Positions 9,261 through 16,661 of a stretch of DNA of 64,000 bases are shown piece after piece. A program made the position numbers and the translations under genes. The DNA is taken from assembly GCA_046348545.1 (NCBI GenBank), contig JAXMEB010000007.1, positions 1 through 64,000 of the forward strand, given 5' to 3'. The stretch is from JAXMEB01 sp046348545. GTDB lineage: Bacteria > Pseudomonadota > Gammaproteobacteria > Berkiellales > Berkiellaceae. The notes beneath the pieces are model-generated. The model saw only the letters and a program-made list of their open reading frames with translations. It had not been told where the DNA came from and ran no database searches. The first letter of the stretch is position 1, and every line of letters starts with the position of its first letter.

Positions 9261-9335
9261 AAACGTCCGAAATGGCACACCTTCATAAACACTGGTAATT
9301 CTGACAGATTAGCCGCTCCTTTTTACCAGAAGCGA
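9261..9335 (+). repeat. Dispersed repeat, copy C
   Basis: The longest readable copy: AACGTCCGAAATGGCACACC, TTCATAAACACTGGTAATTC, then CAGATTAGCCGCTCC and TTTTTACCAGAAGCGACC. The last part pairs with AGCCGCTCC only weakly, so a hairpin is uncertain. It shares its order of blocks with the copies at 7743, 8741 and 18216. Confidence 0.6.
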
Positions 9336-9430
9336 CCATCCTGTGTCATTTATCGCATATTCTAGATTTCAGTCTCTTAAATCATAGTGCTAGTACACAC
9401 TACTTTAAATTTATCATATCTTGACAACAA

Positions 9431-9446
9431 GTCGCCCGTAGGCGAC
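9431..9446. promoter_or_regulatory. Inverted repeat just upstream of TA operon (candidate operator)
   Basis: GTCGCC-CGTA-GGCGAC forms a perfect 6-bp palindrome with a 4-base spacer, ending 8 bases before the toxin ATG. A TTGACA hexamer lies at 9421-9426. TA antitoxins usually repress their own operon from such sites. The role is inferred. Confidence 0.45.
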
Positions 9447-9454
9447 AATTAGGA

Positions 9455-9793
9455 ATGAAAACCAAAACTAAATCAATACGACTGTATGAAACAGCAGAAG
9501 GGAAGGTTCCATACAACGACTGGATGGAATCAATTAAAGATAAAATCACAAAGAACCGAATTCGAGCCAGGATTGATAGGATACAGCTTGGAAACTATGG
9601 TGACCATAAATCAGTTGGAGAAGGTGTGAATGAGCTAAGGTTAGATTTTGGTCCCGGTTACAGGATTTATTATGCCGATATTGATGATGTCTTGGTGATA
9701 TTATTTTGCGGGGGTAACAAAAATGGACAGGATCGTGACATAAAGCAAGCCAAGAAGTTTTTAAAAGAATTAATGGAGAGAAGTGATGAATAA
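9455..9793 (+). CDS. RelE/HigB-like toxin (addiction module killer protein)
   Basis: A 112-residue protein of the phage-Gp49/HigB-like killer family. It has the typical start (IRLYETAEGKVPYNDWMESIKD), the central LRLDFGPGYRIYYADIDD with the family's GPGYRIY motif, and the VILFCGGNKNGQDRDIKQAK tail with GG-K-QDxDI. Members of this family cleave mRNA on the ribosome. The antitoxin gene overlaps its 3' end by 8 bases in the toxin-first order usual for this family. Confidence 0.85.
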   Translation: MKTKTKSIRLYETAEGKVPYNDWMESIKDKITKNRIRARIDRIQLGNYGDHKSVGEGVNELRLDFGPGYRIYYADIDDVLVILFCGGNKNGQDRDIKQAKKFLKELMERSDE

Positions 9794-10127
9794 AAGAAAG
9801 CTATTAGCTAATACAATTAGCTATGATGACGAAATTTTAAAAGAATTAAAAAACCCAAATGAAGCCGCAACCTATTTACAAGTTGCATTTGATGAGTTTC
9901 AAGAAGATAACGACATTGAAGCATTTTTAGTTGCACTTAGACGAGTTGTTGATGCTCAAGGGGGAATATCCAATCTTTCTGAAATAACTGGATTAAATAG
10001 ACAAAGCCTATATAAAACGCTATCTGAAACAGGAAACCCAAAACTTGACACATTTGGGTTAATTATGAAAAATTTGGGATTTAAGCTTCAAATAACGCCA
10101 GCTACTGATAAGCGACGAGCTACTTAA
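9786..10127 (+). CDS. Addiction module antidote protein with HTH
   Basis: The ATG at 9786 gives 113 residues, overlapping the toxin stop by 8 bases. It shows the antidote-family pattern: DEILKELKNPNEAATYLQVAFDE, then a helix-turn-helix (ISNLSEITGLNRQSLYKTLSETGNPKLDTFGLIMKNLG). It should neutralise the toxin encoded just upstream and bind the operon promoter. Pair and order match known modules. Confidence 0.85.
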   Translation: MNKRKLLANTISYDDEILKELKNPNEAATYLQVAFDEFQEDNDIEAFLVALRRVVDAQGGISNLSEITGLNRQSLYKTLSETGNPKLDTFGLIMKNLGFKLQITPATDKRRAT

Positions 10128-10200
10128 AAGACATAATATATCGAGGCCTGATTGTGTCAGACGATCTAAAAATAGAGACCATCGGTTATTTTGGTTCAGC

Positions 10201-10518
10201 TCATTTCTTTTTACTACTAAAAAGCGCTTGAAGATTTTCATTGGCTTCAGGTGGGTTGATTATGGCATTTGCTACAACTTTTGAGGCTTGAGCTGACAAC
10301 TGTCTAGCCTCAAAGATAGGGGATTCTTGCTCGGGGAACTCTCTTCGAGCTTTTTCATAAGCACTAACCCTTAAAAATTCTGATAGGTTTTTGAATCCAC
10401 AGCGACGCGCAGTCATCTCAAAGAATAACTTTTCTTCTTCTGTTGTTCTAAACTGCACCCTAATTTCAGGGCTTTTTTTAATTGCAGGCTTCATCGCATA
10501 TGCACCAAATAAAGACAT
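10201..10518 (-). CDS. Ribbon-helix-helix protein, probable TacA/DUF1778-like antitoxin
   Basis: 105 residues from the ATG at 10518, or 97 from an internal ATG at 10494. The N-terminal half is a ribbon-helix-helix: strand EIRVQFRTTEEE, helix KLFFEMTARRCG, then NLSEFLRVSAYEKA. The Ala/Asn-rich C-terminus resembles the toxin-neutralising tail of TacA-type antitoxins. It lies divergent from a GNAT toxin-like gene with a strong palindrome between them. Classical tacAT pairs are co-directional, so this layout is unusual. A mobilisation regulator is an alternative reading. Confidence 0.6.
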   Translation of the reverse strand: MSLFGAYAMKPAIKKSPEIRVQFRTTEEEKLFFEMTARRCGFKNLSEFLRVSAYEKARREFPEQESPIFEARQLSAQASKVVANAIINPPEANENLQALFSSKKK

Positions 10519-10572
10519 CCTCTAGAGGTAGTATAGTATACCCTGTCAGAAACAGCAACCCCAGTCGAACCC

Positions 10573-10612
10573 CAAATGACACACATTGTGTGTCATTTGT
10601 AAGCACAATGTG
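10573..10612. promoter_or_regulatory. 27-bp palindrome plus half site between divergent RHH and GNAT genes
   Basis: Arms CAAATGACACACA and TGTGTGTCATTTG are perfect reverse complements around one base (10573-10599). A second short palindrome CACAATGTG follows at 10604-10612 and shares the CACA/TGTG core. Position between two divergent genes and the ribbon-helix-helix product strongly suggest the operator for self-repression; this is inference. Confidence 0.65.
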
Positions 10613-10654
10613 ATAACATAATGATACTCTGTTATTTGTTGTTCTTGGATCCTT

Positions 10655-11155
10655 ATGATTGTACAAATACTCAATCCAAACGTGCATGACCGAGAAAGCT
10701 TTCAGAACATTGATTCTGATATTGAGCGCTTTTTAAAGGAGCGCGCCAATCAAGAGCATAGGAAATATATATCTGATACTTATGTGGTTGTTGATCCTAA
10801 TAAAATCTGTATCATTTTAGGATACTTCACATTATCAAATAGCGCACTCATTCTAAATGATATCCCGTCTAGTTTGCAAAAAATGATCCCTGGTTATCCC
10901 AAAATTGGGACCGTACTACTTGGCAGGATCGGTAGAAATACTAATCATACGGAAAAGGGATTTGGCACTATTGTGCTAAAATACGCATTAGAAAAATCAC
11001 TTGAAAGAGGTTCATTTTTTGCATTAGAGCTAAATGCAAAAAATTCAAAATTGGTTGATTACTACAAATCATACGGATTTATACCAACTGGCGAAGATCC
11101 TCAGCACATGATTTTGCCATATGCTTCAATTAAAAGTGCACTGAAAAGTAAATAA
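10655..11155 (+). CDS. GNAT acetyltransferase, TacT/AtaT-like toxin
   Basis: 166 residues with the compact GNAT toxin layout: helix IDSDIERFLKERANQEH, strand CIILGYFTLSNSALIL (GYxTLS is typical of this group), then YPKIGTVLLGRIGRN leading to the acetyl-CoA loop (TEKGFGTIVLKYAL), and the C-terminal YYKSYGF with the likely catalytic tyrosine. TacT-like toxins acetylate aminoacyl-tRNA. The family call is firm; substrate is inferred. The partner is the divergent ribbon-helix-helix gene. Confidence 0.75.
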   Translation: MIVQILNPNVHDRESFQNIDSDIERFLKERANQEHRKYISDTYVVVDPNKICIILGYFTLSNSALILNDIPSSLQKMIPGYPKIGTVLLGRIGRNTNHTEKGFGTIVLKYALEKSLERGSFFALELNAKNSKLVDYYKSYGFIPTGEDPQHMILPYASIKSALKSK

Positions 11156-11214
11156 TATATTTAAATTCAGTCCATTAAATCGATCTAGATACGGTATGCA
11201 GTGCAAAAATGTAA

Positions 11215-12210
11215 TTAAGTAGTACTTTCCCAAATAACGTTTTGATCGATCTTAACATATATTATTTTCTTTTCTAATTCAGCAGGGTCTATACCAATAA
11301 CACCACATTTTTCTGCAATATCTGGCGGTTCGAGCAAATAGCATATAAAGATATGATCAAATTTACTTTTGCTCAAATATTCAATAATGTGTTCATCATT
11401 TGCAAATGACACCCCTAGCACAAACAAGCTTCCATTGGTATTCATTAACGCATCCGCACAACATTTCCAATAAGAGCTTATCTCAATAAGACTTTTCTTA
11501 ATATACCATCTGTCTTCAAGTATGAAAAATGGGCATTTATCTTTTTCAAATATGTTCTCTATGCCAATTGATTCGTCAATATTTATTTTTTTTAATTGAT
11601 CTTGCTTGTTTTCAAGGATAAACCATGCGCCATGCAAATAATAAATTTTCTGTCCGTTTTTCTTATTCTCAAGTTTACAAGCGTAATATTCTTGTTGTTT
11701 GAAACCAGCATCAGATTCGTTATTATATTTTGAAAGACATCCATCTTTATTATTGTCTTTTCCACTTATGAATCCGTCAAACCGGTCTCTCAACCCAAGT
11801 ATTTCAAAATAGAGCAGCGGATCGTAATTGATTGTGAATATATTAACATTGTGACCCCTGCAATAATTAAACAGGGACAACGGCTTATATTGATTTTCTT
11901 TATATTGGGAATAGGCTTCTCTCAAGAGAGACTGACATGAATCGCCACAAATGCATCTGATATAATATTTAATTGTTTGTGAAACGAGCTGATGTCTAGC
12001 CCACCCCAGATCTTTTTCAGGACAATTTCTAGATTCCGGCGGCAGAATACTATCCTTATTTAAGGCACTACTTAAATCCCATTTAAATGCATTGCCAAAA
12101 ACCGGGTGGGATAAACAATACCCATTTCCAATCAGAAATGAACAGATCTTTTTGCTTTCTAAAAAGCTAATTAGGTTGCCAGGACTACTAATATACGGAT
12201 CATTGTTCAT
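11215..12210 (-). CDS. SIR2-like DUF4917 protein, possible defence factor
   Basis: About 331 residues from the ATG at 12210, which has GGGGCG ahead of it; an in-frame ATG at 12222 would add four residues. Motifs match the DUF4917/SIR2-like clan: FLIGNGYCLSHPVFGN (nucleotide-binding Gly/Asn loop), FTINYDPLLYFEIL (the TxNYD motif), YYLHGAWFI (the HG motif) and LFVLGVSFANDEHIIEYL. SIR2-like domains in phage defence hydrolyse NAD+. Here no partner domain is fused, so defence is inferred from the fold and the TA-rich context. Confidence 0.7.
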   Translation of the reverse strand: MNNDPYISSPGNLISFLESKKICSFLIGNGYCLSHPVFGNAFKWDLSSALNKDSILPPESRNCPEKDLGWARHQLVSQTIKYYIRCICGDSCQSLLREAYSQYKENQYKPLSLFNYCRGHNVNIFTINYDPLLYFEILGLRDRFDGFISGKDNNKDGCLSKYNNESDAGFKQQEYYACKLENKKNGQKIYYLHGAWFILENKQDQLKKINIDESIGIENIFEKDKCPFFILEDRWYIKKSLIEISSYWKCCADALMNTNGSLFVLGVSFANDEHIIEYLSKSKFDHIFICYLLEPPDIAEKCGVIGIDPAELEKKIIYVKIDQNVIWESTT

Positions 12211-12396
12211 ATGTCGCCCCATGAGGACATTTGCATTTTTTACGTTAGACTAAGAATGACACTCAGAGTCGCCCCTCATAAGGTCACATCCTGAAATTAC
12301 ATTCAGTCAATATTTCCATTACAAAAGATAATTTGAGCCAAATAGAATAACTATTGCAAATCCATTAATTTCAAGATTCATCAATTTACTATAATA

Positions 12397-12937
12397 TACC
12401 CATAACAGATCATATTTCGGTGTTATGCAGTGCGGAAAGCTTCCAAGCCATCGCCCATAATCGATGAGATTTGCTCAAGATATTTTTTTTGATTCCCAAA
12501 GAAATCCAAGCAAGCTTCTTTAAAAGACTCAAATTTCTCGTAATATTTATTGTAAATAACATTTTTCTTGAAAACTTTCCATAAGCGCTCTATCAAATTC
12601 AATTCAGGAGAGTACGCTGGCAAGTAAATAAGGTTAATTCTGCTTGTTGAAACAAAATTTCTTACTTCTTTAGAATAATGATATTTTGCATTATCCAAAA
12701 TGACATGTATTTTTTTAGCAAAAGGGTCAAGAATCAGTAATTGCGCAAAAAGTGAAATCGTAGATTCATGATCAATGTTACTTTCACTGGCAACAACTGT
12801 CGTTTCGAATGTCTCTGCATTCATCGCACCATGAATATTAAAGCGAGAGCGCCCTGTATTGCTTTTTAACTCACGTTCTTCCCCTTTGCGAATCCACCCA
12901 TAGCTGGGGAGGCTATCTATTACCCATAAGTATCAAG
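12397..12937 (-). pseudogene. IS630-family transposase remnant
   Basis: The C-terminal part of a DDE transposase is readable from about 12932 down to the stop at 12423. It includes GWIRKGEERE, the LDNAKYHYSKEV catalytic region and YLPAYSPELNLIERLWK, the diagnostic IS630/Tc1 box. The N-terminal half is absent; an in-frame TGA at 12933-12935 marks the break. Its downstream terminal repeat starts at 12397 (TACCCATAACAGAT) next to a TA, and a matching end lies at 13125-13138 inside the adjacent palindromic element. Confidence 0.8.
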
Positions 12938-13012
12938 GCCTCAAATGAGCCGATAAGAAAAAACCACACATAAAATCGTTAAGTCTCATCATGCCTCTGC
13001 AAACAGTAATAA

Positions 13013-13140
13013 TATACCCTTCACAGCTGAATTTTCGGGGTTGTTGCCTTCGCGATTCTCGCCGCAGTCATGTACTTTGTGTACACTCCTGCGTCTCGAA
13101 CGCTCGGCGCCTACCCGAAAAATCATCTGTTATGGGTATA
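13013..13140. mobile_element. MITE-like palindromic element with IS630-type ends
   Basis: About 124 bases flanked by TA at both sides. The left end is TATACCCTTCACAGCTGAA then TTTTCGGGG. The right end, read in reverse, is TATACCCATAACAGATGAT then TTTTTCGGG, so the two are terminal inverted repeats with few mismatches. The right end is the same as the IS630 remnant end at 12395. The interior also pairs imperfectly. No coding capacity. Non-autonomous Tc1/IS630 elements have this form. Confidence 0.65.
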
Positions 13141-14244
13141 CGATTTAATATTCAAGTGATAACGCGTACCTTTGAGTTCTCCTACCTTCAGCAACAATTT
13201 TTTTTCAACCAGGTCTCGTAAGTCTCTCGTAGCAGTAGCACGAGAAGTCCCTGTTATGCTGATATAATTTTCCGCACTAAGACCACCCTTAAAGCCACTG
13301 GGACCTTCACGAAATAGTCGTGCAATGACCTTAGCTTGTCGCTCATTGAGAAAGCCTCTTGCTCTATCATAAAATTTATTTTTTTCAATGAGAAAATCGA
13401 TGATCTCTAATGAATAGCCTTGAGCCTCCAAGACTGTTTGCGCGAAATAAATTAACCAATCTGTTATTTCAATATGTTTATTATTCTGTTCCAGTGCTTG
13501 ATAATAGCGCTTTCTCTTCGCTTCAATCGTTTGCGAGAGCGCAATGAGTGTTGGCTCTCCAAGGCATTCAGCTAATGATTTTTCAGCCAACGCTCTACCT
13601 ATGCGCCCGTTCCCGTCTTCAAATGGATGGATTGAAACAAAGTAAAGATGGGCAATGCCTGCACGTGTCAAAGCAGGGAGAGGATCCGCACCATCAGGTC
13701 CCGTTTTGTTAAACCAGTCAATAAAAGCACCCATTTCCCTTTTCATTCTGTTTGATGGAGGCGCTTCAAAGTGGACCGTTTCGTTACCGATTGGGCCAGA
13801 AACCACCTGCATAGGCTCATCGTGCGAGCGGTAGCAACCTATCTCTCTTAAATCACTGCGCCCATTGGTTATCATTTTATGCCAAGCATGAAGAATTTTA
13901 TGCGATAGTCGCTTATCAAAGTTTCTATATAAATCTGTCACCATGTTGGCAATGCCACTTTCAGCTGGCTTAACCCGGCGATAGTCTGTATCAAGCCCGA
14001 AATTACGTCGAATAGAGGCTTGAACACTGTCTCGATTTAGATACTCGCCCTCAATTTCCGAAGTTTTCAGAGCTTCATCTGTTATCATATCGATAACCAG
14101 AATATTTTTATCAACATTGTTAAAATGCCTTGCTACGCCTACAAGCACACCTGATTGGTGCAAAAACTTTGCCTCTATTTCTTGAAGTGCCTCTTTCTGC
14201 CACTGGAAAAATGGCCAGTCACTTTGTTCCCAATTCCATTGCAT
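13123..14244 (-). CDS. fic: Fic/DOC family AMPylase with N-terminal inhibitory motif
   Basis: 373 residues. The catalytic box HPFEDGNGRIGR (206-217) is complete, with the flap upstream. A class II inhibitory motif TSEIEGE (61-67) fits S/TxxxEG/N, implying autoinhibition. The C-terminal third is a winged helix (SAENYISITGTSRATATRDLRDLVEKKLL). Fic enzymes transfer AMP or related groups to target proteins. The last few codons (YTHNR and stop) are supplied by the end of the MITE-like element, so the native C-terminus has been altered. Three TTATAACTCA-type motifs lie upstream, perhaps bound by the winged helix. Confidence 0.88.
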   Translation of the reverse strand: MQWNWEQSDWPFFQWQKEALQEIEAKFLHQSGVLVGVARHFNNVDKNILVIDMITDEALKTSEIEGEYLNRDSVQASIRRNFGLDTDYRRVKPAESGIANMVTDLYRNFDKRLSHKILHAWHKMITNGRSDLREIGCYRSHDEPMQVVSGPIGNETVHFEAPPSNRMKREMGAFIDWFNKTGPDGADPLPALTRAGIAHLYFVSIHPFEDGNGRIGRALAEKSLAECLGEPTLIALSQTIEAKRKRYYQALEQNNKHIEITDWLIYFAQTVLEAQGYSLEIIDFLIEKNKFYDRARGFLNERQAKVIARLFREGPSGFKGGLSAENYISITGTSRATATRDLRDLVEKKLLLKVGELKGTRYHLNIKSYTHNR

Positions 14245-14262
14245 GAGTTAAAACCTCTCTAT

Positions 14263-14317
14263 TTATAACTCACAAAATAGCATACTTATGAGCTATAAAT
14301 CCAATGCTTATAACTCA
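14263..14317. promoter_or_regulatory. Three TTATAACTCA-type motifs upstream of fic (candidate operators)
   Basis: TTATAACTCA occurs at 14263-14272 and 14308-14317. TGAGCTATAA, its reverse complement with one change, lies at 14289-14298. They sit 19-73 bases ahead of the fic start. Fic proteins with C-terminal winged helices can regulate themselves, so these are candidate operators. Confidence 0.45.
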
Positions 14318-14333
14318 GAGGATATACACTTGA

Positions 14334-14373
14334 TTGACATCCTCCGGAGCCTAAAGGCTGTGGAGGATGTCAA
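14334..14373. repeat. Long hairpin resembling an IS200/IS605-type end
   Basis: Outer arms TTGACATCCTCC and GGAGGATGTCAA are perfect reverse complements, and the inside AGCC-TAAA-GGCT pairs again, giving a nearly continuous stem-loop. Subterminal hairpins of this look occur at IS200/IS605 elements, but no tnpA or tnpB is present here. It may be a remnant end or a terminator between fic and the esterase. Confidence 0.45.
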
Positions 14374-14416
14374 ACTACCCATATACCCTGGCATTTGCCT
14401 TTTTCGCCGTAAATGC

Positions 14417-14443
14417 TGATGATGTTTGAATTAAACATCATCA
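14417..14443. repeat. Inverted repeat at the esterase stop
   Basis: TGATGATGTTT and AAACATCATCA are 11-bp perfect arms around five bases, ending on the esterase stop codon. There is no U-run on the esterase strand, so terminator function is uncertain. Confidence 0.4.
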
Positions 14444-15244
14444 CTTCCCGAATAAATATTTGAGACCTTTTGTGAGTGCAATCGGCACCATGCTAACATG
14501 ATTTTCATCTTCTATAATCTCTAGCTTCGATTTGAAACCTTTATCCTTAGGATATGAGTCATAAAAGGTTTTTAAATCATTTACCATACTGCCTCGTGCA
14601 TCCTGTTCCATAGAGCCGGCAGCAAAATAAGCTGTGATGTTACTTGAATACCGTAGCTTACTTGATTGCTTCAATATTTCGCCTTTCTCAACCCATAACG
14701 AAGGCGAGAGTATGATGTATTTATCGAAAATATCAGAATGCTCCAGCATCATCCAAGTGGCAAATAATCCAGCTTGAGAATGGCCTACTAAAGCTCTTTC
14801 ATTTGACGTTCTATATGTTTGGCTGATATACGGAATTAACTCTTTTTCTATAAAATCTTTGAACTTTGAACTGCCGCCTGTTAGCTGGCTAAGCCCCTTA
14901 TATTCATGGTCGCCACCTTCAAAGTCGTCTTTTCCTTGCGCCACTTGAATCGGAATGTAATCCCTGGCACGATTTTTTGTCCACTGATACCAAAATTCCT
15001 TGGAGTTCGTTGTAGTTAAGTCTTGGTTCTGATAGCCAATTCCAACGATAATAAATGGCCTGATAGTGTCATAATTCATCATTGTTCGAGCAATATTTTC
15101 AGCCATTCCAAATTCCACATTGGGATCAAGCAAGTAGAGCACAGGATAGCTTTCTTGATATGAATGATGTCCTTTTGTTTGATATCCTTCTGGAAGGCTT
15201 ACCGATAATTTATAAGCAATGTTGTTTTCTTTTGAAGTAATAAG
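14441..15244 (-). pseudogene. Esterase (alpha/beta hydrolase), 3' part, split by IS3 copy 1
   Basis: The reading frame continues upstream of the first ATG (15142) to the IS junction at 15244, reading ITSKENNIAYKLSVSLPEG and so on. It is a PF00756-type esterase: YPVLYLLDP, PFIIVGIGY, the nucleophile elbow GHSQAG and a late His in ENHVSM. Its 5' end, including a lipoprotein signal, lies on the other side of the IS at 16498-16596. Members hydrolyse siderophore esters or other acyl esters. The gene is interrupted and probably inactive. Confidence 0.85.
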
Positions 15245-15307
15245 TGACCCGCCCCTGACTTTCCGGACACCTCACTAAGATAGTAAAATCTGTCCTAGAG
15301 GTGTTAA

Positions 15308-15622
15308 ATGAGTCAGAAGAAATTAGTCAATATTGTGAAGCAGCGTAGCAAATATAGCTTACAATTCAAAGAACAAGCAGTTAAAAGGGCTGAGATCGAT
15401 GGTATATCCAAAGTAGCTACCGATCTTGGTTTGTCAGAGAGCGTTATTTATGCCTGGCGGAAAAAGCTAGAGCAAACAGGCATCCCCTTTGAAGACCAGA
15501 AGATTCAATCAGCTGAAATGGCGAGGCTAAAGCGTGAAAACACACGCTTGGCTCAGGAGAATGCTTTCCTAAAAAAGGTGGCAACGTACTTCGCGAAGGA
15601 CGAAGAGCGAGGTACGAAATGA
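15308..15622 (+). CDS. IS3 OrfA (HTH and leucine zipper), copy 1
   Basis: 104 residues with a helix-turn-helix (VKRAEIDGISKVATDLGLSESVIYAWRKKL) and a coiled-coil (ENTRLAQENAFLKKVATYF). It binds IS ends and regulates transposition. The heptamer A AAA AAG at 15571-15577 is in the correct phase for a -1 shift into orfB, whose frame is open from there, so an OrfAB transposase fusion is expected. Confidence 0.9.
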   Translation: MSQKKLVNIVKQRSKYSLQFKEQAVKRAEIDGISKVATDLGLSESVIYAWRKKLEQTGIPFEDQKIQSAEMARLKRENTRLAQENAFLKKVATYFAKDEERGTK

Positions 15623-16467
15623 TTAAAGAGAACGAACCATTTTTTGAAACTCGAATGATGTGCCGTGTTCTGTGTGTCTCACGCAGTGGCTATTATGACT
15701 GGGTTAAACGAACGCCATCACGCCGAGAACAAGAAAATGAGAATTTGGCTGTTCAAATTAAAACCATTTTTGATAATCAAAAACAACGTGTTGGTGCTAT
15801 CCGAATCACGAAAAGCCTTAGGAAATCTGGTCTCAAGATTGGCAAGAATCGAGTGGCGCATATTATGCGAAAACAAGGGTGGCGTGCTAAAGGTGCTCGA
15901 AAATTTAAAGCAACAACCAACAGTAAACATAATCTACCAGTCGCTCCGAATCTGCTTCAGCAAAATTTTGAAGCAAGCAGGCCTAATCAAAAGTGGGTCT
16001 CCGACCTCACTTATATTTGGACTGAAGAAGGCTGGTTGTATTTGGCTGTTGTGTTAGACCTCTATTCTCGCATGGTTGTGGGGTGGGCAATGGGAGAACG
16101 TATGACCGCATCTTTGGTATGCAATGCTTTGCAAATGGCTCTATGGCGCCGTAAGCACCCTCATGGGGTTATCATTCATTCAGATCGAGGGGTTCAGTAT
16201 TGCTCAAAGGAATACCAAGCACTACTAGCTAAATACAATCTGATTTGCAGCATGAGCAAAAAAGGTGATTGTTATGACAATGGTGCCATGGAAAGCTGGA
16301 ATGGGAGTCTCAAGGTTGAAGCTATCCACGGTGAGTGCTTCAAAACGCGCCAGGAAGCCATGCAGCATGTTTTCGATTACATCGATGTCTATTATAATCG
16401 TCAGCGCCTTCATTCTAAATTGGGCTATTTGAGCCCCGTTGAGTTTGAAGGCAAAATAGTCGCTTAG
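15619..16467 (+). CDS. IS3 OrfB transposase (DDE), copy 1
   Basis: 282 residues overlapping orfA by 4 bases. It has the HTH_21-type N-terminus and the rve integrase core: the first Asp in WVSDLTYIWT, the second in IIHSDRGVQYCS and the Glu in DNGAMESWNGSLK, giving an intact D-D-E triad. It should be active from sequence. It probably works as the frameshift fusion with OrfA. Confidence 0.92.
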   Translation: MIKENEPFFETRMMCRVLCVSRSGYYDWVKRTPSRREQENENLAVQIKTIFDNQKQRVGAIRITKSLRKSGLKIGKNRVAHIMRKQGWRAKGARKFKATTNSKHNLPVAPNLLQQNFEASRPNQKWVSDLTYIWTEEGWLYLAVVLDLYSRMVVGWAMGERMTASLVCNALQMALWRRKHPHGVIIHSDRGVQYCSKEYQALLAKYNLICSMSKKGDCYDNGAMESWNGSLKVEAIHGECFKTRQEAMQHVFDYIDVYYNRQRLHSKLGYLSPVEFEGKIVA

Positions 16468-16497
16468 TGTCCTGTCCGTTTTTTCGGGGGAAGGTCA

Positions 16498-16596
16498 AAG
16501 CCTTATTTCAGTGTTAGGCAAAGTGATTGGAGACTCAGGCCGATGAGTGCAAGCGCTTAAAATCAGAAGTCCTATAAGGCAGATTATCTTTTTCAT
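16498..16596 (-). pseudogene. Esterase gene, 5' part with lipoprotein signal, split by IS3 copy 1
   Basis: From the ATG at 16596 the frame encodes MKKIICLIGLLILSAC followed by THRPESPITLPNTEIRL, then meets the IS end. The lipobox LSAC predicts a lipoprotein. GAGGAAAT precedes the start as ribosome site. Removing the IS and one AAG copy joins this frame with the esterase body ending at 14441, giving about 300 residues. Confidence 0.8.
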
Positions 16597-16661
16597 ATTT
16601 TAATTTCCTCATGAATTGATGGCTTTCCATATTCTGACGCGCTCGCTATTACTCCAAGGAC

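Larger units (their letters stand above)
8742..9454. other. Gene-poor stretch of repeat copies and decayed fragments
   Basis: About 710 bases without an intact gene. It holds dispersed repeat copies B (8741-8810) and C (9261-9335) and a fragment resembling the ribbon-helix-helix gene at 10201-10518 (8807-8880). A short reading stretch at about 9135-9240 (ending MILKNIGLIK) looks like the tail of a lost gene. The region resembles a graveyard of earlier insertions. Confidence 0.5.
15245..16497 (+). mobile_element. IS3-family element, copy 1 (1,253 bp)
   Basis: It runs from TGACCCGCCCCTGA to GGGGGAAGGTCA, whose reverse complement TGACCTTCCCCCGA matches as a terminal inverted repeat. The 3-bp target duplication AAG flanks it (15242-15244 and 16498-16500), typical of IS3 elements. 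It carries orfA and orfB. Two more copies of the same length and with identical products lie at 20270 and 22707. It splits a lipoprotein esterase gene. Confidence 0.93.

Noticed and set aside
9421..9448. Sigma70 promoter TTGACA with GACAAT right before the toxin gene
   Set aside because: The -10 would lie only 6 bases before the start codon, leaving no room for a ribosome site.
12991..13221. Rightward 76-codon frame across the MITE-like element
   Set aside because: It runs through both inverted-repeat ends and into the fic gene antisense; an artefact of the element.
15665..16057. 130-codon frame inside IS orfB, repeated in each copy
   Set aside because: It is an alternate frame of the transposase gene with no features; its presence in all copies follows from IS identity.
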